This document shows positions 8,836 through 16,844 of a stretch of DNA of 42,209 bases, in pieces. A program made the translations under genes and the position numbers. Within the stretch, counting starts at the first letter, position 1, and every line of letters starts with the position of its first letter. The stretch is from Lachnospiraceae bacterium. Its GTDB lineage: Bacteria; Bacillota; Clostridia; Lachnospirales; Lachnospiraceae. The DNA is taken from positions 1 through 42,209 of the forward strand of contig SVFS01000017.1 in assembly GCA_015056725.1 (NCBI GenBank). Direction: 5' to 3'. Below the pieces are notes generated by a model, which was not told where the DNA came from, did no database searches, and worked only from the letters and a program-made list of their open reading frames with translations.

Positions 8836-10998
8836 TTATTTTTCTTCTTTTACTGCAAATTTATTGCGCAGTATTGTCCAAAATGCACTTGCAAGACAAA
8901 TAGATGAATATGTACCGCAAAGAATACCTACCATCAATGGAAGTGCAAATTCACGGATTGATGAAACACCGTAAATGTATAATGCTGCTACCATGATAAA
9001 GGTTGTCAGAGAGGTAAAGATACTTCTGGACAAAGTCTGTGTAATGGACTTATTAACCATTTCTTCCATCGTATCACGATTTACTTCGTACATGTTTTCA
9101 CGGATACGGTCGAAGATAACGATAGTCGCATTAATAGAATAACCTACAATGGTCAGCATACATGCAATAAATGTAGAACCAACAGAAACTCTTGCAACTG
9201 CATAGAATGCAAGCACTACAAGTACGTCATGCACGAGTGCTGTAACCGCACTTGCACCAAAACGGATATCTTTAAATCTGAACCAGATATAAACAAGCAT
9301 ACATAAAGTAGCTACAATAACAGACCAGATAGCATCTGCCTGCATTTCTGAACTAATGGTAGAACTGATGGTTTCTGCCGTAATTGCATCATTCGCCACA
9401 TTAAACTCTGTTTGTAACATATCATCTATGCTTTCACGTTCTTCTACGGTAAGTGTTTTTGTCTTAAAGATTACCTGATTGCTACCTGCTACTTTCTGGG
9501 ACTGAACATTTGCATCCTGAATAATTTCTTCTATCTTAGGTACCACTTCACTATCTAATGTTGCAATACTTAAATCTTCACTGAAGTTTACAGTTGTCTG
9601 TGTACCTCCCACAAAGTCAAGGCTGTAATTCAACGCATTTCCTGTATTTGCTTTCTGTACTCCCATTACTACAAAGCCTGCTAAAATAGCTGCTGCGGAA
9701 ATAGCAAAGAACAAATTTTTCTTTTTCAAGAAGTCTTTAGCTTTTTTCTCTTTTGCAATACCGAATAACTTTGGACTGTTTAATCCAATACCCATTAATG
9801 CACTTAAAATCATTCTTGTAATAAACAATGCCGTAAACATGGAAACCACAATACCAAGAGCAAGTGTCGATGCAAAGCCCTTAATCGGACCTGTTCCCAT
9901 AACGCCAAGTACAATTGCTGCAATTAATGTTGTCACGTTACCGTCAATAATTGCGGAGTAGGCTTTACCAAAACCGATTTTAACGGAAGAACGTGTTGTT
10001 TTTCCTGTTGCAAGTTCTTCTCTGATACGTGCAAAAATAATCACATTTGCATCTACTGCCATACCGATACCAAGGATAATACCCGCAATGCCCGGAAGTG
10101 TCAGTGTAATATTAAATGCATCCAGTAAAATAATAATCAATTCCACATATAATCCAAGAGCAAGAACCGCTACAAAACCAGGTAAGAAATATACTGCAAT
10201 CATAAACACCGCAATGATGGCAAACCCTATAGCACCTGCTTTTAATGCTGTATTAATCGCATCTGTTCCAAGCTGTGCTCCTACCACATTACTACGCAGT
10301 TCTTCGAGTGTAAGAGAAAGTCCACCGATACGGATTGTGGATGCAAGTTCTTCTGCTTCTTCAAAGCTTGCCATACCTGTAATCACACAGTTACCGTCTA
10401 AAATCGGTTCTGTTACGGATGGATAACTGATAATCTGTCCATCATAACAAATCATGATGACATCATGATTAATTGCAGCCGCCATTGTCGCCTGTGCAAA
10501 TTTCTGTATTCCTTCATCTGTCAATGTCAGACGTACTACATACTGACTTTTTCCCATCTGATCCTGCTGGGTAGCTGCCTGTGCTTCTTTTACATCAGTA
10601 CCTTCCAGTACAAGCTCCCCATTTTTGTCAAAAAACTCAAGAGACCCCGGTTTTCCAAGCTCCGCTAAAATTTCATTCGCATCTGTCACACCCGGGATTT
10701 CAATGCTGATACGGTCATCCCCTTCCTGATAAACCTGTGCTTCCGTACTATATGTCTGCACACGTTTCTGAAGCTTATAAATCGTATCACTCATATCTTC
10801 TGCACTCGGTGTACCTTCACCTACTACCTGATAAGTAATACTCACACCACCGGCAAGGTCTAAACCAAGCTTAATGCTCTTTCCGGAACCGGAGGCATTT
10901 TGTCCCCAACCGTATACTGCCGTGTAACCAAACAGTACCAATACAATAAGTGTAAGAGCCAGCACAAGTGCTGAACCAAATTTACTTTTTGCCATCAT
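8836..10998 (-). CDS. secDF: fused protein translocase subunit SecDF
   Basis: SecDF uses the proton gradient to help pull proteins through SecYEG. The 720 residues hold a SecD half (first membrane segment 10-30, LGLDLAGG at 44-51, external P1 region, then about five membrane segments with GIGMAVDANVIIFARIREE) and a SecF half starting near 430 (membrane segment, SLDFVGGTQTTV, then GYSINATIVIFDRIREN). The expected twelve membrane segments and both inter-membrane acidic motifs are visible. AAAGGAGAAAG sets the start, with ATG at either of the first two codons. It begins nine bases after scfB, so it is probably co-transcribed with the SCIFF genes. Confidence 0.96.
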   Translation of the reverse strand: MMAKSKFGSALVLALTLIVLVLFGYTAVYGWGQNASGSGKSIKLGLDLAGGVSITYQVVGEGTPSAEDMSDTIYKLQKRVQTYSTEAQVYQEGDDRISIEIPGVTDANEILAELGKPGSLEFFDKNGELVLEGTDVKEAQAATQQDQMGKSQYVVRLTLTDEGIQKFAQATMAAAINHDVIMICYDGQIISYPSVTEPILDGNCVITGMASFEEAEELASTIRIGGLSLTLEELRSNVVGAQLGTDAINTALKAGAIGFAIIAVFMIAVYFLPGFVAVLALGLYVELIIILLDAFNITLTLPGIAGIILGIGMAVDANVIIFARIREELATGKTTRSSVKIGFGKAYSAIIDGNVTTLIAAIVLGVMGTGPIKGFASTLALGIVVSMFTALFITRMILSALMGIGLNSPKLFGIAKEKKAKDFLKKKNLFFAISAAAILAGFVVMGVQKANTGNALNYSLDFVGGTQTTVNFSEDLSIATLDSEVVPKIEEIIQDANVQSQKVAGSNQVIFKTKTLTVEERESIDDMLQTEFNVANDAITAETISSTISSEMQADAIWSVIVATLCMLVYIWFRFKDIRFGASAVTALVHDVLVVLAFYAVARVSVGSTFIACMLTIVGYSINATIVIFDRIRENMYEVNRDTMEEMVNKSITQTLSRSIFTSLTTFIMVAALYIYGVSSIREFALPLMVGILCGTYSSICLASAFWTILRNKFAVKEEK

Positions 10999-11007
10999 CT
11001 TTCTCCT

Positions 11008-12390
11008 TTAATCTTCAGCTAACGCTGCTTTTATCATGATTGCACACTCAATACGCTTTCTCTGCAGTTCGCAACCGATATCGTATGCATCGTTTATATT
11101 ACCATGGAAATTATAAGAATTCGCCGCACATCCGCCACTGCAATAGAATTTTGCAAAGCATTTCTTACATTTTTCTTTTGCATATACATTACAGGTTTTA
11201 AAACAATCCCTGATATCTGTACGGACAATACCATCATCCACATTTCCCATCAAAAATTCTTCATTTCCAACAAACTGATGACATGGATAGAAATCTCCCC
11301 AAGGTGTTACTGCAAGATATTCTGTTCCCGAACCACAGCCCGACAATCTCTTTGCCACACATGGTCCACCTTCCAAGTCAATCATAAAGTGGAAGAAATT
11401 AAATCCTTTTCCTTCTTTACGATAACGGATAATCTCTTTTGCAAGCTTATCATATTCCTCTAACAATACCGGAATATCAGCTTCCTGAATCGCATAATCC
11501 TCTTCCGGAGGCGCTACAACAGGCTCTACCGAAATCTGTTCAAAACCAAGGTCAGCCAGATGGAGTACATCTTTTGAAAAATCAAGATTGTGGTGGGTAA
11601 ACGTACCACGCACATAATAATTCATCTGGTCACGGCTTTCTGCCACCTTCTGGAATTTTGGTACAATACCGTCATAACTTCCCTGACCGCCTCTGTACGG
11701 ACGCATCTTATCATGTACTTCCTTACGGCCGTCAATACTAAGCACGACATTTGCCATTTCTCTATTACAAAATTCCAGTACTTCGTCATTTAAAAGCACA
11801 CCATTTGTTGTTAAGGTAAAACGGAATTTTTTGTTATGCGGCTCTTCCAAGCTTCGCCCATAAGCTACCAAATCCTTTACTACCTGCCAGTTCATAAGCG
11901 GTTCTCCACCGAAAAAGTCTACTTCCAGGTTGATACGGTTGCCGGAATTAGCCACCAGGAAATCCAATGCCTTTTTACCCACTTCATAGCTCATCAATGC
12001 TCTTCTGCCATGATACTCGCCTTCTTCTGCAAAGCAGTATTTACATGCGAGATTACAGTCATGTGCTATATGAAGGCAAAGTGCCTTTACTACCGTCTGT
12101 CTATTCTTAAAATCAAAGATATAATTTTCATAAACGTCTTTTGTATATAATTGACCTGCTTTTGCAAGCTCATAAATAGCTTCTGATACTTCTTTCTTAT
12201 CTTCCTCCGCATAAGAAAGGTCTGCAGATGCTTTTAATGCCTCTTCCACAAAATTTTCTTCCGATACACTTTCGTACACGGATTCTAAAAGCGGCACCAT
12301 ATCATATACAATATCATCCACCACATGAACACTTCCGCTGTTCACATCCATCACAATATTGTAGCCGTTATTTTTATATAAATGTATCAC
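11008..12390 (-). CDS. scfB: SCIFF peptide maturase, radical SAM/SPASM enzyme
   Basis: This 460-residue enzyme belongs to the maturases that form Cys-to-residue thioether links in SCIFF peptides (CteB of Clostridium thermocellum is a studied example). An N-terminal peptide-binding (RRE/PqqD-like) part covers about residues 1-90. The radical SAM cluster motif CX3CX2C is Cys112, Cys116 and Cys119 (HDCNLACKYCF), and GGEP follows at 161-164. The C-terminal SPASM part carries cysteines 344, 352, 370, 396, 400, 408, 411, 417, 421, 440 and 449 for two auxiliary clusters. The start is a GTG seven bases after GAGGAG. Its substrate gene scfA lies 104 bases upstream. Confidence 0.95.
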   Translation of the reverse strand: MIHLYKNNGYNIVMDVNSGSVHVVDDIVYDMVPLLESVYESVSEENFVEEALKASADLSYAEEDKKEVSEAIYELAKAGQLYTKDVYENYIFDFKNRQTVVKALCLHIAHDCNLACKYCFAEEGEYHGRRALMSYEVGKKALDFLVANSGNRINLEVDFFGGEPLMNWQVVKDLVAYGRSLEEPHNKKFRFTLTTNGVLLNDEVLEFCNREMANVVLSIDGRKEVHDKMRPYRGGQGSYDGIVPKFQKVAESRDQMNYYVRGTFTHHNLDFSKDVLHLADLGFEQISVEPVVAPPEEDYAIQEADIPVLLEEYDKLAKEIIRYRKEGKGFNFFHFMIDLEGGPCVAKRLSGCGSGTEYLAVTPWGDFYPCHQFVGNEEFLMGNVDDGIVRTDIRDCFKTCNVYAKEKCKKCFAKFYCSGGCAANSYNFHGNINDAYDIGCELQRKRIECAIMIKAALAED

Positions 12391-12439
12391 GTATGTACTC
12401 CTCTAATAAATCATTCATAATCCGTCTCCAAACGTATAA

Positions 12440-12465
12440 TAAGCAGCGAGGAATCCCGCTGCTTA
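12440..12465 (-). promoter_or_regulatory. hairpin between scfA and scfB
   Basis: TAAGCAGCG (12440-12448) and CGCTGCTTA (12457-12465) form a perfect nine-base-pair stem with an eight-base loop. It lies 29 bases after the scfA stop and 49 bases before the scfB GTG. No run of T follows on the minus strand, so it looks like an mRNA-stabilising or attenuating element rather than a full terminator. Confidence 0.65.
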
Positions 12466-12494
12466 CGTACGCTGTATAAAAACTGACTAATCTA

Positions 12495-12641
12495 TTATTT
12501 GCTTACCTTTTCACAGCTCTGGTTACCTACTGTACAAGATGTCTTGCAAGCAGACTGGCAAGATGTCTGACATTCGCCACAGCCGCCTTTTTTCATAGAT
12601 TCTTTTAAGTCTCTTGTAGTTAATGTTTTGATATGTTTCAT
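12495..12641 (-). CDS. scfA: six-cysteine SCIFF peptide precursor
   Basis: This 48-residue peptide is a ribosomally made, modified peptide precursor (six Cys in forty-five residues). It begins MKHIKTLTTRDLKESMKKGG, the conserved leader, and its core holds Cys21, Cys24, Cys28, Cys32, Cys36 and Cys43 with the spacing CGECQTSCQSACKTSC. A strong ribosome-binding site, AGAGGTGG, precedes the ATG. ScfB, encoded next, should link core cysteines through thioether bonds. The sequence is almost identical to SCIFF peptides across Clostridia, whose biological role is still unknown. The called stop is TAA at 12495-12497. Confidence 0.96.
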   Translation of the reverse strand: MKHIKTLTTRDLKESMKKGGCGECQTSCQSACKTSCTVGNQSCEKVSK

Positions 12642-12682
12642 AACTGACCACCTCTTATTATCTTATTTTCTGGTTTGTTGTC

Positions 12683-12738
12683 TACATAATGCTATGTAAC
12701 TTCATAACTTTTATGATTATAGCATAGTTTTTCCTATG
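12683..12738. repeat. three short inverted repeats in the scfA-trmH divergent region
   Basis: Three inverted repeats follow one another: TACATA/TATGTA (12683-12698, four-base loop), CATAA/TTATG (12703-12715, three-base loop) and CATAG/CTATG (12723-12738, six-base loop). The last one fills the spacer between -35 and -10 of the scfA promoter. The first and last share the half-site CTATG. They could be operator sites; the DNA is AT-rich, so some symmetry may be chance. Confidence 0.4.
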
Positions 12739-12744
12739 TGGGAA
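12716..12744 (-). promoter_or_regulatory. likely SigmaA promoter of scfA
   Basis: Minus-strand TTCCCA (12739-12744) and a perfect TATAAT (12716-12721) are 17 bases apart, about 75 bases before the scfA ATG. It would drive scfA-scfB-secDF. Confidence 0.6.
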
Positions 12745-12763
12745 GAAAAACTTTATATGATTC

Positions 12764-12792
12764 TTGGTAAAATCCCGGAAACTTTGTATAAT
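12764..12792 (+). promoter_or_regulatory. likely SigmaA promoter of the SpoU-family methyltransferase
   Basis: TTGGTA (12764-12769) and TATAAT (12787-12792) are 17 bases apart. The ribosome-binding site GGGAGG (12806-12811) and the ATG at 12822 follow. It is divergent from the scfA promoter, with the two -35 boxes about 20 bases apart. Confidence 0.65.
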
Positions 12793-12821
12793 AGTTTTAT
12801 GCTACGGGAGGAAAAAACATT

Positions 12822-13646
12822 ATGGCTAACATTATTGAAATAACAGACTTCCAATCGCCGGAATTGGATGTTTATGCAAGACTTACCGAAAATCAATTGT
12901 TAAACCGTCACGAACCGGAAAAAGGTATTTTCATTGCTGAAAGTCCAAAAGTCATTGAACGTGCTTTAACCGCCGGCTATCAACCGATTTCTTTTTTGGT
13001 AGAAAATAAGCATCTGGATGGCGAAGCAAAAGAGATTCTTACATCCTGCCCGGACATACCTGTCTATACGGCAGAATTTGATGTACTTACAAAGCTTACC
13101 GGCTTTCAGCTTACCAGGGGAATGCTTTGTGCCATGCACAGACCTTCTTTACCTTCCGTAGAAGACGTATGCAAAAACGCTAAACGCATTGCCGTTCTCG
13201 AAAATGTAGTAAATCCTACAAATGTGGGTGCCATTTTCCGCTCTGCTGCCGCACTTCATATGGATGGTGTACTTTTAACTTCCGGATGCAGCAATCCTTT
13301 GTACAGACGCGCCATCAGAGTTAGCATGGGAACGGTCTTTCAGATTCCATGGACATTTCTGGGCGCCACTGACGATACCCCACATTATGTTACCATGCTA
13401 AAACAAATGGGATTTACAACTGCTGCTATGGCACTCCGCAAAGACTCTGTTCCTATTGATTATCCGGCACTTGTCTCTGAAGATAAATTAGCAATCATAT
13501 TAGGAACTGAAGGTGAAGGACTCGAAAGCTCTACCATCGAAAATGCTGACTATACTGTATTGATTCCCATGTCTCATAATGTCGACTCATTAAATGTTGC
13601 TGCTGCAAGTGCTGTCGCTTTTTGGCAACTCAGAAAGCCTGTATAA
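12822..13646 (+). CDS. SpoU/TrmH-family RNA 2'-O-methyltransferase
   Basis: The 274-residue protein has the SPOUT fold motifs: motif 1 ENVVNPTNVGAIFRSA (127-142), motif 2 ILGTEGEGL (226-234) and motif 3 IPMSHNVDSLNVAAA (248-262), which form the knotted SAM site. The N-terminal 100 residues resemble the RNA 2'-O-ribose methyltransferase substrate-binding domain. The target RNA (tRNA or 23S rRNA) cannot be read from the sequence. The gene stands alone, with its own promoter and a strong terminator, and is the first of three plus-strand genes in the window. Confidence 0.9.
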   Translation: MANIIEITDFQSPELDVYARLTENQLLNRHEPEKGIFIAESPKVIERALTAGYQPISFLVENKHLDGEAKEILTSCPDIPVYTAEFDVLTKLTGFQLTRGMLCAMHRPSLPSVEDVCKNAKRIAVLENVVNPTNVGAIFRSAAALHMDGVLLTSGCSNPLYRRAIRVSMGTVFQIPWTFLGATDDTPHYVTMLKQMGFTTAAMALRKDSVPIDYPALVSEDKLAIILGTEGEGLESSTIENADYTVLIPMSHNVDSLNVAAASAVAFWQLRKPV

Positions 13647-13670
13647 CATATATAGTTCACACTACAAAGC

Positions 13671-13699
13671 AAAAAGCCATGTATTTCACATGGCTTTTT
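13671..13699. terminator. bidirectional terminator
   Basis: AAAAAGCCATGT (13671-13682) and ACATGGCTTTTT (13688-13699) form a perfect 12-base-pair stem with a five-base loop, with T-runs on both strands. It ends both the methyltransferase gene and the convergent zinc-ribbon gene. Confidence 0.85.
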
Positions 13700-13720
13700 G
13701 ATCATAATCAAAATATTATT

Positions 13721-14158
13721 TTAACCAACTCTTGTTCCGCATTTTTCACAGAATAAATCCGATTCTTTTATAACAGCCTTACAGGAAGGACACACTTTTC
13801 CACCATTAGCGACTGCCATACTGATACTGATATTACTTTGAATTAAATTAATCTCTTCATCATAGCGGGCTACCATTTCCGCTTTTTTCTCTTGCTTTTC
13901 TTTAATCGCCTGATCAAGTTCAATTACTTTATTCCAAAATGCCGATAGGCCACTTGTATCCGGCTCTCCCTGACACCAGCTGTTATACGCCTTCATACCC
14001 GCCTGGCAAAAAACAGAATTCTTTTCATTCTGCAGCTTATTAATTTCATCCTGAATAGCAGAAACGATGGATTCTTTCCGAAGCTGTAAGCTGCTAAGTT
14101 CTCCCTGAAGCTGACTTACTTTCTCGTCCTTATTCATAATCTTATCTAATAACCCCAT
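13721..14158 (-). CDS. coiled-coil zinc-ribbon protein of unknown function
   Basis: I do not recognise a named family. The 145 residues start MGLLDKIMNKDEKV, have two long charged helices likely to form coiled coils (about 10-48 and 76-112), and end in a zinc ribbon with Cys123, Cys126, Cys137 and Cys140 (CPSCK, then FCEKCG). No signal peptide or membrane segment is seen, so it is probably cytosolic. The ATG follows the site GGGGGAG. It is monocistronic and convergent with the methyltransferase gene. Such small ribbon proteins may help assemble larger complexes, but no role can be assigned here. Confidence 0.75.
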   Translation of the reverse strand: MGLLDKIMNKDEKVSQLQGELSSLQLRKESIVSAIQDEINKLQNEKNSVFCQAGMKAYNSWCQGEPDTSGLSAFWNKVIELDQAIKEKQEKKAEMVARYDEEINLIQSNISISMAVANGGKVCPSCKAVIKESDLFCEKCGTRVG

Positions 14159-14322
14159 GACTCCCCCTATGTATAATGATTAAGCATTTCTATCAAATCA
14201 TGTATACCCTTTCCTTTTTTATGATATTTACCTATCCATTTGATTATAATCTACAAATTATTTACCGTCAACGAATTATCCTTTTCCGTTATAGTTATAT
14301 CAGATATTCTTATCACATCTTG

Positions 14323-14352
14323 TTGACGCAAAATATGAAATAACGATATAAT
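14323..14352 (+). promoter_or_regulatory. likely SigmaA promoter of the GGDEF gene
   Basis: TTGACG (14323-14328) and TATAAT (14347-14352) are 18 bases apart. AAGGAG (14388-14393) and the ATG at 14399 follow. The rest of the 240-base gap after the zinc-ribbon gene shows no other clear element. Confidence 0.7.
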
Positions 14353-14398
14353 CCAAATAAATCTCTAAATCAAATGTTTATCACTATAAGGAGTCTTT

Positions 14399-15493
14399 AT
14401 GAGCGCATTTTCCTTGTTATTATTAGTCGCATCACACTGTATTGCAGCCCTTACCATGACCAAACCAAGATTCGGCAAAAAAACAACTGCACTCATCTGG
14501 GGAAGTTATGTTGCATTATTTATTGTGATGGGCATTACGAAATGTGATGTTGCCGTAGGATTTTTTATTTCCTTTACCGTTTATGTGATACTTTTCTTTG
14601 TATCTTCCGTCGGCTCCTTTAATTCCAGACTCTTTTCATTGCTGACCTATTCCATTACCGCAATTGTATATGTCAGTACTATCTTCAAATTTTCTTTGGA
14701 ATACCAGACTTTCGTATGGTTTGTTATTTTACCGATATGCGGACTTGGTCTCCTTCTATTGATTTTAATTAAAGTTTTTTTACCGCAATTCAACAAAGTG
14801 CAAAGCCATTTGGATTATATGTATAAACCTTATAATCTGCTTAATTCCTTATTCCTTATTCTGATTGTCATGGAAGGTCTCTATCCATTTAAATTATCTT
14901 TAGAAAACAAAGCGGGGCTTATTCTGTATCTGCTTACGCTTATTATTTATTATATGACCTTTATCATTATGTTCCGGAATATTATCCAAATCTCCGAAAC
15001 AAAGAAGTGGTACGACCTTGCAAATAACGATCCACTTACAGGTCTTCACAACCGTACCGCTTATTTGACTTATGTTGATATGCTCTATAAGCAGCACGAA
15101 GAAGAACCTCCTTCGGCAGATAAATATGCCCTGCTCTGTCTGGATATCAATAATTTCCGACAGGTCAACGAAGAACGTGGACGTAATGAAGGCGACATCG
15201 TATTACAAAACACGGCGGAAACTTTACAAAATGTTTTCAATTTCCCAAATAGTAAATTTTTCCGTTTAAGTGGTGATGAATTTGTCGTTGTTACAGAAGA
15301 TATTGATAAAGATACCCTTCTATCCTGTATCAACAAAATCAATATTCACTTAGATGACCAACTAAATATATCCATGTCCATCGGTATGGCTTTTATTGAT
15401 TTCAAAAACTATGACCCTGTCAATCAGGCATACAAAACTGCTGATAAGATGATGTACCGTATCAAACAACAATGCTATAAAACCAATCGTTAA
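14399..15493 (+). CDS. membrane-bound GGDEF-domain protein (putative diguanylate cyclase)
   Basis: The 364-residue protein has an N-terminal half of about six membrane segments (within 1-195) and a C-terminal GGDEF domain starting at NNDPLTGLHNRTAY (209-222). The signature is SGDEF (291-295) instead of GGDEF. The first position tolerates Ala or Ser in several active enzymes, so cyclic di-GMP synthesis is likely but not certain. No RxxD inhibitory site is seen before the signature. The membrane part has no sensor domain I recognise. The gene has its own promoter and AAGGAG site, and no terminator is visible before the next gene. Confidence 0.88.
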   Translation: MSAFSLLLLVASHCIAALTMTKPRFGKKTTALIWGSYVALFIVMGITKCDVAVGFFISFTVYVILFFVSSVGSFNSRLFSLLTYSITAIVYVSTIFKFSLEYQTFVWFVILPICGLGLLLLILIKVFLPQFNKVQSHLDYMYKPYNLLNSLFLILIVMEGLYPFKLSLENKAGLILYLLTLIIYYMTFIIMFRNIIQISETKKWYDLANNDPLTGLHNRTAYLTYVDMLYKQHEEEPPSADKYALLCLDINNFRQVNEERGRNEGDIVLQNTAETLQNVFNFPNSKFFRLSGDEFVVVTEDIDKDTLLSCINKINIHLDDQLNISMSIGMAFIDFKNYDPVNQAYKTADKMMYRIKQQCYKTNR

Positions 15494-15510
15494 AAATATA
15501 ACAAAAACTA

Positions 15511-15539
15511 TTGTCTTTCTGATTTCAGCCATATATAAT
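15511..15539 (+). promoter_or_regulatory. likely SigmaA promoter of the alcohol dehydrogenase gene
   Basis: TTGTCT (15511-15516) and TATAAT (15534-15539) are 17 bases apart. GGAGGA at 15570-15575 is the ribosome-binding site for the ATG at 15584. Confidence 0.65.
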
Positions 15540-15583
15540 GTAGCTTGTAATGCAAAAAACAACTTATATGGAGGACTTTACAA

Positions 15584-16765
15584 ATGGCAAGATTTACATT
15601 ACCAAGAGATGTTTATCACGGAAAAGGCAGCTTAGCAGAGCTTAAAAACTTAGGTGGCAAAAAGGCAATCTTAGTAGTAGGCGGCGGCTCTATGAAACGT
15701 CAGGGTTTCCTTGATAAAGCAATCAACTACTTAAAAGAAGGCGGAATGGAAGTAGAATTATTTGAAGGTGTTGAACCGGATCCATCTGTTGAAACAGTTA
15801 TGCGTGGTGCAGAAGCTATGAGAGCTTTTGAACCGGACTGGATCGTATCTATGGGCGGTGGCTCTCCTATCGATGCTGCAAAAGCCATGTGGGCATTCTA
15901 CGAATATCCTGATGTAACTTTTGAAGAATTATGTATTCCTTTCAACTTCCCAACACTCAGACAGAAAGCAAAATTCGCTGCTATCCCAACAACATCCGGT
16001 ACAGCAACAGAAGTTACAGCTTTCTCCGTTATTACAAACTATCAGACAGGTGTTAAATATCCACTTGCTGACTTCAATATTACACCGGACGTAGCAATCG
16101 TTGATCCTGAATTAGTAGAAGGTCTTCCTGCAAAACAGGTAGCTTACACAGGTATGGATGCATTAACACATGCTATCGAAGCTTATGTTTCTACATGCAA
16201 CTGTGCTTTCACAGATCCACTCGCACTTCAGGCTATCGAAATGGTATTTGATTATCTTCCTGCTTCCTACAACGGAAATATGGTAGCAAGAGAACAAATG
16301 CACTATGCTCAGTGTCTTGCAGGTATGGCATTCTCCAATGCTTTACTTGGTATCGTACATTCTATGGCTCATAAAACAGGTGCTGCATTCTCTACAGGTC
16401 ACATCACACACGGATGTGCAAACGCTATGTATCTTCCATACGTTATCAAATATAACGCAAGAGATGCTGTGGCTGCTCACAGATATGCAGAAATCGCAAG
16501 AAGAATGGGACTTGTTGGTACATCCGAACAGGCTCTTATCAACAGCCTTTGCGAAAAAATCGATGATTTCAATGTACAGATGAACATTCCAAAATCCTTA
16601 AAAGAATTTGGTATCATCGAAGACGAATTCAAAGAAAAAATCGCTAAGATTTCTGAGCTCGCAGTAAGTGATGCATGTACAGGTTCTAACCCAAGAGCAA
16701 TTGATCCTGCTACTATGGAAAGACTATTCAACTGCGTATACTACGGAACAGAAGTTGATTTCTAA
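15584..16765 (+). CDS. iron-containing alcohol dehydrogenase
   Basis: The 393-residue protein is a group III (iron-type) NAD(P)H-dependent alcohol dehydrogenase, close to clostridial butanol/ethanol dehydrogenases. It has the nucleotide site GGGSPIDAAK (91-100), the TTSGT region (136-140) and metal-ligand segments GMDALTHAIEAY (Asp192, His196) and GIVHSMAHKTGA (His259). The last ligand region reads STGHITHG (270-277), so the final ligand is His273 or His276. It likely reduces aldehydes in fermentation to recycle NADH. A strong GGAGGA site and a strong terminator suggest high expression as a single gene. The exact substrate is unknown. Confidence 0.93.
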   Translation: MARFTLPRDVYHGKGSLAELKNLGGKKAILVVGGGSMKRQGFLDKAINYLKEGGMEVELFEGVEPDPSVETVMRGAEAMRAFEPDWIVSMGGGSPIDAAKAMWAFYEYPDVTFEELCIPFNFPTLRQKAKFAAIPTTSGTATEVTAFSVITNYQTGVKYPLADFNITPDVAIVDPELVEGLPAKQVAYTGMDALTHAIEAYVSTCNCAFTDPLALQAIEMVFDYLPASYNGNMVAREQMHYAQCLAGMAFSNALLGIVHSMAHKTGAAFSTGHITHGCANAMYLPYVIKYNARDAVAAHRYAEIARRMGLVGTSEQALINSLCEKIDDFNVQMNIPKSLKEFGIIEDEFKEKIAKISELAVSDACTGSNPRAIDPATMERLFNCVYYGTEVDF

Positions 16766-16788
16766 AATCATAAATTCTTACAAAAAAC

Positions 16789-16823
16789 GTCCCACAAGCT
16801 TCAAACTTGTGGGACATTTTTTT
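16789..16823. terminator. bidirectional terminator between adh and tetR
   Basis: GTCCCACAAG (16789-16798) pairs with CTTGTGGGAC (16806-16815) over a seven-base loop. Seven T follow on the plus strand. A six-T run follows on the minus strand, so it serves both convergent genes. Confidence 0.85.
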
Positions 16824-16844
16824 ATTCTTTATCATGATATTTTT

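Noticed and set aside
14159..14260. Promoter for the zinc-ribbon gene
   Set aside because: TTGATA is visible, but no -10 at 16-18 bases was convincing.
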